From NCBI GenBank assembly GCA_021739805.1, contig JAIPBB010000058.1, forward strand, positions 1 through 19,466: 19,466 nt of DNA. The letters run 5' to 3'. The translations under genes and the position numbers were made by a program. How positions within the stretch are numbered: position 1 is the first letter of the stretch; the number at the start of each line of letters is the position of its first letter. This document shows, one piece after another, positions 8,901 through 17,900 of this stretch. The notes under the pieces were generated by a model, which was not told where the DNA came from, searched no databases, and was given only the letters and a program-made list of their open reading frames with translations. Origin of the DNA: Saprospiraceae bacterium. Lineage in GTDB: Bacteria; Bacteroidota; Bacteroidia; Bacteroidales; JAIPBB01.

Positions 8901-11900
8901 GAGGAAACGATGCAGACTCAATTGATGTTTTTGTAAGTCAGTTACCAGTTGTGGAAGCCGGACCAAATGCAAGTGTCTGCGGTAATGGAACACATACAAT
9001 TTCAGGTGCATCAGCACTATATAATTTGGGATATGCATGGACATCAACAGGAACAGGCAGTTTTACTAACTCTAACACATTTACACCTACTTACTCTCCA
9101 AGCAATGGAGATATTATAAGTGGTTCAGTCAAAATCTACTTAACAGCAACTGCATTACCACCTTGTGCTAACGTTGCAGATAGTATGACACTAACAATTC
9201 ATCCTTTACCTACAGTTACATTTAGCGGCCTTGCTGCTGGTTATTGCGTTAGTGATCCAACTGTTACATTAACTGGTTCACCTTCCGGTGGCACATTTAG
9301 TGGAAGCGGAATTTCTGGAAATATTTTTAATCCCACAACAGCAGGAGTTGGCACACACACTATTACTTATTCTTATACTGACGCATTCGGTTGTTCAAAT
9401 AGTTCAAATCAAAGTGTTCAGGTTAATGGAATTCCAAATGTTACATTCTCAGGTCTGTCAACTTCTTATTGTATAAATTCCACATCATCAACCTTAAGCG
9501 GAAATCCTTCCGGTGGTACATTTAGTGGAACAGGAATTTCCGGAAACACATTTAATCCTTCAACAGCAGGTGTCGGCACACATACAATCACATACCAATA
9601 TGCGGATGCGTTTGGATGTACAAATATGACAACACAAAACACAACTGTAAATCCACTTCCAACCGTTAGTTTCAGTGGTTTAGCAGCAACTTATTGTGCA
9701 AATGCTCCTTCTGTTACTTTAACAGGCTCACCTAGTGGTGGTACTTTCAGCGGAACCGGAATATCAGGAAATACATTTAATCCAGTTTCAGCAGGAAGCG
9801 GAACTCACTCAATCACATATTCATATACTAATGTTAATGGCTGTACAAATACAGCTAATCAATCAGTAACTGTTTTTCCTTTACCAACAGTAAGTTTTTC
9901 AGGCTTAGCTGCCGGATATTGTATAACTGACCCCTCAGTTACATTAAGTGGCTCACCTAATGGTGGAAGCTTTAGTGGAAGTGGTATCTCAGGAAATACT
10001 TTTAGTCCGTCATCAGCCGGAGCCGGAAATCATACAATAACTTATAACTATACTGATGGAAATGGTTGTTCAAATATTGCAACTCAAAATGTTACTATCA
10101 ACAATATCCCAACAGTTAACTTCTCCGGATTGGCTACATCTTATTGTATTAATGATGCAAGTGCAACATTAAGTGGAAATCCAGCAGGTGGAACTTTTAG
10201 CGGAACAGGAATTAGTGGTAATACTTTTAACCCTACAACAGCAGGAGTTGGGACTTATTCAATAACATACACTTATTCTGATGCTTATGGATGTACGAAC
10301 TCTAATATCAAAAGTGTTACTGTAAATGGTTTACCAACAGTTTCATTTAGTGGTTTAAATTCATCATACTGCCAAAATGCTACAACTGTTGCTCTAACCG
10401 GAAATCCTTCCGGTGGAACATTTAGTGGCAGTGGTATTAGTGGAAACTCCTTCAATCCTGTAACAGCAGGGGTTGGTACACATTCAATTACTTATTCATA
10501 TACTAATACAAACGGATGCACAAACAATACATCACAAAATGTAACAATTAATTCACTCCCAACAGTTACAATAAACGGCTTATCATCTTCTTTCTGTATA
10601 AATGATGCATCTGTATCATTATCAGGAAGCCCAACAGGTGGTTCATTTTCAGGAACTGGCGTATCAGGAAATTCATTTAATCCAACTACAGCCGGAGCAG
10701 GAACTCATACTATAACATATTCTTATACAGATGCAAATGGTTGTAGTAATGACGCTACTCAAGCAGTAACCGTCCATAATTTACCAGTTGTAAGTATTAC
10801 TAACTTAAACTCTTCTTACTGTGTGAATGCCACTCCTATTACATTATCAGGTAATCCATCGGGTGGTACATTTAATGGAACTGGTGTTTCAGGTGGAGTT
10901 TTCACTCCGGCAAATGCAGGAACTGGTAGTCATACAATTACATATAATTATACAGATGGAAATGGATGTTCTAACTTAGCAACACAAAATGTTACTATAA
11001 ATGGTCTTCCAACAGTATCATTTAGTGGATTAAATTCATCTTACTGCGTAAATGCAGCTTCGGCAACTTTAAACGGTTCACCGGCTGGTGGTACTTTTAG
11101 TGGAACTGGAATAAGTGGAAACACATTTAATCCTGCTGTTGCAGGCGCTGGTACTTTTACAATTACCTACACAGCAACAGATGGAAACGGTTGTTCAAAT
11201 ACTGCCGTGCAAAGTGTTACTGTTAATTCGCTACCTACAGTTACAATAAACGGATTATCATCTGATTTTTGTATTAATGATGCAGCAGCTAGTTTAAACG
11301 GAAATCCTTCGGGTGGTACTTTTAGTGGAACTGGAGTATCAGGTGGTTCATTTAATCCATCAACTGCTGGAGCAGGTACTCATACAATATCATATTCTTA
11401 TACAGATGCAAATGGTTGTAGTAATAACGCTACTCAAGCTGTAACCGTTCATAATTTACCAACAGTAAGTATTACAAATTTAAATTCAACTTATTGTATT
11501 AATGCTACTCCCCTAGCATTGTTAGGAAATCCTTCTGGTGGTACATTTAGTGGAAGTGGTGTTTCTGGTGGAGTTTTCACTGCTGCAAATGCAGGAGCGG
11601 GTAATCATACAATTACTTATAACTATACTGATGTGAATGGTTGTTCAGGCTCTGCAACACAAAATGTAAGCGTAATTTCATTACCATTTATTTCATTTAG
11701 TGGTTTATTGCCATTTTATTGTGCAGATGGAGCTTCATCAACCCTAACAGGAAATCCTAACGGAGGAACATTCAGTGGGAACGGAATTAGTGGAAATACA
11801 TTCAATCCGCTAACGGCAGGTAGTGGAGCACATATAATAACTTATACTTATACTGATGGAAATGGATGTACTAACTCTATAACACAAAATACATTTGTAA

Positions 11901-14900
11901 GTGCTCCTCCAACTGCAAGTTTTAGCGGTTTGCTTTCAGCTTATTGTATTGATGGTGATTCATCACTATTAATCGGTAGCCCCACGGGAGGAACATTTAG
12001 CGGAAATGGTTTAATTGGAAACACATTCTATCCTTCAGTTGCCGGAGTTGGCACACATATAATTTCTTATTTATATACTGATGCAAACGGTTGTTCTAAT
12101 ACTGCAACTCAATCAGTGACTGTAAATGCTCTACCAAATGTTAGCTTTACCGGATTACAGCCAGCTTATTGCGAAAATGACCCGGCTGTTACTTTAACAG
12201 GAATACCTTCCGGTGGAACATTCACAGGACCAGGCATAACAGGCAATAGCTTTTCACCAGCATTGGCCGGAAGTTCATCTTCATTTGTTGATGTTGGAAC
12301 AGGAACAATTACAAATTCAGGAACTTCATATCCAACCCCTTATGGAAATTGGTATTATGGAAATAAAAATCATTTCTTAGTTTTAGCATCTGAACTTGCT
12401 GCCTTAGGTGTTTCAGCCGGACCAATTCAATCTTTAGCATTTAATGTTGCAAATGTTAACAATTGTCCTGGTCTTGTTAATTTTGAAATTAAACTTGGAA
12501 CAACAACATCTTCAGCTTTAACAAGTACATGGTTGACAGGTTTGAATACAGTCTATACAAACTCGTCATATCAGCCAATATTAGGCTGGAATACATATAT
12601 TTTCCAAACTCCATTTATATGGAATGGCTCAAGTAATATTGTAGTTGAAACTTGCTTTAATAATACTAGTTATCCATCAAATGGAAATGCATCAGTTTAT
12701 CAATCAACTACAAGTTTTGCTTCAACCCATGAGTACCATACAGATAATATGAACGTTTGTACGTCTCCTGGAAGTGGGATGGTTTATAATCAAAGACCAA
12801 ATATGAAGTTTTATGCAAAAACTGGAACAGGAATTCATGATATTATATATACCTATACTGATGGAAATACATGTACAAGTGCAGATACACAAACAGTTCT
12901 GGTTTATCCGGTTCCAGTTGTAACTTTTACAGGATTAGCTCCAACATATTGTACAAACGGTACTTCAACTACACTTACAGGAATACCTGCCGGTGGAACT
13001 TTTAGCGGTACAGGAATAGTAGGAAACACATTCTATCCAACAATTGCAGGTCCAGGTACTTTTAATATCACTTATACATACACTGATGGAAATTCATGTT
13101 CTAATTCTGCTGTTCAAAGTGTAACAGTAAGTTCAGGACCAACTGTTAGTTTTAATGGATTAGCTTCTTCTTACTGTGTAAATAGTCCGTCTGTTACAAT
13201 GACAGGTTCACCCGGCGGCGGGACTTTTACTGGTCCTGGAGTTTCATTTTCAACATTTAATCCTTCAATTGCCGGAGTTGGAACTCATAATATAATATAC
13301 TCATATTATGATGTATTATCAGGATGTACTGGCATTTCTGAACAGCCTGTTACTGTTAATGATTTACCTGTATTAACTATTTCGGGTTTTTCAAGCCCTG
13401 CTGAATATTGTGTTAATGACGCTGCTATTACAGTTAGTGTAAACCCTTCAGGCGGAACTTTATCAGGAAATGGTATAAGTGGTAATCAATTTGTTCCATC
13501 AAGTGCCGGTCCTGGAGTTCATACAGTTACATACACTTACACTGATGCGAATTCATGTACAAACACACAATCAATAAATGTGACAGTTTATTCCTTACCA
13601 AATGTTACTTTAACTCCATTTGCTAATGTATGTGCAGATGCTCCAAGCTTAACATTAAGTGGCGGTTTGCCTTGGGGTGGAACTTATTCAGGGAATGGTG
13701 TTAGTGGAGGTTCTTTCAATCCGACAACTGCCGGAGTGGGAACTCATCTAATAACTTATAGTTATTCAAACGCAAATGGATGTATTGGTTCAGCAACTCA
13801 AAATATAACAGTAAATGCTATACCAAGCCCAACAATTGTTGGTTTGGCATCTTCATATTGTGAAAATAGCCCTGCAATAATACTGGTTGGTAATCCAACT
13901 GGTGGAACATTCAGTGGCACAGGAGTTTCAGGCGGTTCATTTAGCCCGTCAATTTCAGGTCCGGGTAACTATAATATTACTTATACTATTACTGATGCAA
14001 ATAGCTGCACAGGTAATTCATCACAATCAGTAGTAGTGAATGCTCTTCCAAATGTTAGTTTTACAGGCTTAGCTCCGATTTACTGTCAGGATACAAATGA
14101 TGTAATTTTAACAGGAATTCCAAATGGCGGTACATTCAGTGGAAACGGCATAAACGGAAATCTATTTAATCCTTTTAATGCCGGTGTTGGAACTCATATT
14201 ATAACATACACTTATACTGACGCAAATAGTTGTACTAATTCATCCACTCAATCAGTAACTGTTTCACCGGGTCCAACTGTGAGCTTTAGTGGATTATCAT
14301 CTTCTTATTGTTTAAACAGTACTGCAGCAGTACTTATTGGTAATCCTTCAGGTGGAGCATTTAGCGGACCGGGGATTTCAGGAAATACTTTCAATCCTAC
14401 AATTGCTGGAGTTGGAACTCATACAATAGTTTATATTTTTACTGATGCCACCGGATGTACGGGTTCATCAAATCAAAGTGTAGTAGTAAATTCACTTCCA
14501 AGCCTAAGCATATCTGGACTAAATCCCGGTTATTGTGTTAATTCTTCGATGGTTAGTTTAATTGGCAATCCATCAGGAGGTACATTCTCCGGAAATGGAG
14601 TAATAGGAAATACATTTAATCCTGCAGCAGCAGGTGTTGGAACACATATTATTACATACACCTATACTAATGCTAACTCTTGTACCAATACAATAAATCA
14701 AAATGTTACTATAAATAATTTACCAAATGTTAGTTTTAGTGGATTGGCTCCATCTTACTGTGCAGATGCTACTTCAAGTATTTTAACCGGAATTCCGGCA
14801 GGAGGAACATTTAGTGGAATCGGAATATCAGGAAATACTTTTAATCCGGCAATTGCTGGGACAGGAACTCATAATATAACATACACCTATTCTGATGGTT

Positions 14901-17900
14901 TTGGATGCTCTAATGCTTCAACGCAGTCAACAACAGTTAATGCTTTACCAACAGTTTCTTTTAGTGGTTTATCTCCAAGTTATTGTTCCGACACAAGTGG
15001 AGTTTCTTTATTCGGTTCTCCGGGAGGTGGTACTTTCTCAGGAACAGGAATTATTGGAAACACATTTAATCCAAACATTGCAGGAACAGGATTCCATACA
15101 ATCACATATTCGTTTACAGATATAAATGGATGTTCTAATTCAACCACTCAACAAACACTTGTAAATGCAGCACCAATTGCAAATGCTGGAAATGACACAA
15201 CAGTTACTTATGGAGCTACAATCCAATTAAAAGGCTCAGCTTCCGGGGGTTCAAGTAATTACACATATTTTTGGACCGGAACAATGTCTGTTTCAAATCC
15301 AAATACTGCTAAACCTTTTGTTACGAATATCACTTCAACATCTGTGTTTTTATTGTTTGTTTATGATAATACATCTGGTTGCTATGACACTTCAAGTGTA
15401 ACGATAACCGTAGGTACTGGTGGTGCACTTAGTGTTAATCCAACAACTCTGACACCCGCAGTTTGTGCAGGATCTTCAGTTGATTTACTTTCATTAGCAT
15501 CAGGAGGAACTGGAAACTATACATATTTATGGTCATCGAATCCTACTGGTTTTACATCAACTTTAGCAAACCCAACTGCGACTCCAACAGTAACAACAAC
15601 TTATACTGTTACAGTTTCTGATGGTTCACCATCAGGGAATGTAACGGGAAGTGTAACAATCACAGTTGACCCAATTCCAGTTGTTACAATTAGTGGACTT
15701 CAATCATCATATTGTTTAAACAGTAGCCCGGTAACAATGACAGGTTCACCGGCAGGTGGTACATTTACCGGTTCTGGTGTTAGTGGTAATATTTTTGACC
15801 CATCGGTTGCCGGTTTAGGAAATCATTCTGTTATGTACACCTACACAAGTCCAGGTAGTGCAGGAAATCCATTTGGATGTACAAATAATTATACAATTGC
15901 AGTAACAGTTAATACATTACCAAATGTTACATTTAGCGGCTTAGCATCATCTTATTGTGCTGACGTAACTTCTGTTACATTAACAGGAAGTCCTACAGGT
16001 GGTACTTTTAGTGGTAATGGAATTTCAGGAAACACCTTTAATCCTTCACTTGCAGGAGCAGGAACTCATATTATTACTTACTCCTATTCAGCAGGCTCAG
16101 GTTGTTCAAATTCAACAACTCAAAGTGTTGTTGTGAATGCCTTACCAAATGTTACAATTAGTGGTTTAGCATCAAGTTATTGTGCAAATTCTTCTGTTGT
16201 AACAATGACTGGAGTGCCAATGGGAGGAACATTTGCAGGTCCGGGTGTTATTGGAAACACTTTTGACCCAAGCCTTGCAGGAGCAGGAACGCATACTGTA
16301 ACATACACTTACACAGATGGTAATTCATGTACAACTGCTGCCGGTCAAACTGTTACAATTAATCCACTACCTCCTGTTAGTTTTTCAGGTTTAGCAGCTT
16401 CGTATTGCTTAAATTCAACTGCAGTTACTTTATTAGGTAGTCCTTCAGGAGGTACATTTAGTGGAAACGGAATTTCAGGGAATAGTTTCAACCCAACAAT
16501 CGCAGGACTTGGAACACATAATATAACATACACATTTACCGATGCTTTCGGTTGTTCAAATTCAGATATGCAATCAGTTAATGTTGATAATCTTCCAACT
16601 GTTACAATTCTTGGATTATCATCAGTTTATTGTGTAAACTCAGGATTAGTTACTTTAACAGGAAGTCCTGCTGGAGGTACTTTCTCAGGAACCGGAGTTT
16701 CAGGAAATATGTTTAATCCATCGGTTGCAGGTCAAGGTAATCATTCTATAACTTATTCTTATAATGATGGCAATGGTTGCTCAAACTCAACTTCACAGGT
16801 GGTAACTGTTAATCCATTGCCGAATGTTAGTATTATTGGATTAGCTCCGAATTATTGCTTAAACGACCCATCAATTCCTATTAATGGAAGCCCTACAGGT
16901 GGTACATTCTCCGGTAATGGTATTTCAGGAAATTCTTTTACTCCATCAACAGCAGGAGCTGGAATGCATATTATAACATATACTTATACTGACCTAAACG
17001 GATGCTCTAATAATACAACTCAAAATGTGGTTGTTGATGCATTACCAAATGTGAGTTTCACAGGACTTGCGACCTCTTATTGTAAAGATTCCGTTTATAT
17101 AATTCTTACCGGAAATCCTGCCGGAGGAGTTTTTAGTGGCAATGGTATTGTTGGTAATACATTTAACCCATTGTTTGCCGGTAGTGGTTCTCATGCAATA
17201 ACTTATTCATTTACGGGAACAAATGGTTGCTCAAACACAAGTGTTCAAAATACTTTGGTTCATAATAATCCTATTGCAAATGCGGGAATAGATTTTACTA
17301 TCTTAGGTGGATCAACAACTTTAAATGGTTCTGCAACAGGCTCTAATTTAGCTTATAGTTGGACACCATCATCATTATTAATTAACCCCAACATTCCCAA
17401 TCCTACAACAGTTACAATTACTACAACTACAGTATTTACATTAACTGTTACAGATACAGTTACAGGTTGTCAGGGCAGCGATGATATGCAATTAACTTTT
17501 GGAGGTGGTCCTTTATCAGTTAATGCCACGGCAAATCCAATGGTTATTTGCTCAGGGAATACTACTCAGCTTGATGCTTTAGGTTCAGGAGGTTCAACAA
17601 TGTACACTTATAGTTGGTCATCCAATCCTACAGGATTTAGTTCAACACTTAAAAATCCGGTTGTTTCACCTACAACAACAACAATTTACACTGTTACTAT
17701 ATCAGATGGTTCACCATCTACTTCAACTTCAAATGTTACCATAACTGTTAATCCTTCACCAAATGTTATTTTCACTGCAATTCAACCTCAGTGTTTTAGC
17801 AATTCACCATTAACACTTTCAGGTTTAGGAACTCCATTAGGTGGAACTTATTCAGGAACCGGTGTTTCAGGAAATAGCTTTTATCCATCAGCAGCAGGAG

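Larger units (their letters stand above)
9206..15169 (+). repeat. Tandem repeat block A: 24 copies of a 75-residue Ig-like unit
   Basis: The unit runs approximately LP-T-V-S-F-S-G-L, S-Y-C, a TLTGSPSGGTFSG core, G-I-S-G-N-T-F-N-P, A-G-V-G-T-H-T-I-T-Y-T-Y-T-D, N-G-C, and SVTVN. The SGL glycine codon recurs exactly every 225 bases from 9227 through 12152 (copies 1-14). After a 555-bp insertion in copy 14 the spacing resumes at 12932; small length changes occur only in copies 16-18. Cys at unit positions 14 and 63 is kept in every copy. Such Ig-like repeats form long extracellular stalks; the family style is frequent in Bacteroidota surface proteins. Copies 17 and 18 are the most divergent. Confidence 0.92.

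Noticed and set aside
9288..9476. A plus-strand reading frame in another phase inside the giant gene.
   Set aside because: It is a shadow of the Ig-like repeats. The giant gene's frame carries the conserved protein motifs and the 225-bp periodicity.
12295..12833. An 11-bp direct repeat TGGAACAGGAA at 12295-12305 and 12823-12833, near the edges of the nested domain, as a possible target-site duplication.
   Set aside because: Close variants of GGAACAGGAA recur throughout this gene because they encode the common G-T-G motif of the repeats, so the match is not specific to the insertion.
14895..15125. A second off-phase plus-strand frame, rich in Leu and Gln, inside the repeats.
   Set aside because: Its low-complexity composition and overlap with repeat copies 23-24 mark it as a shadow frame.
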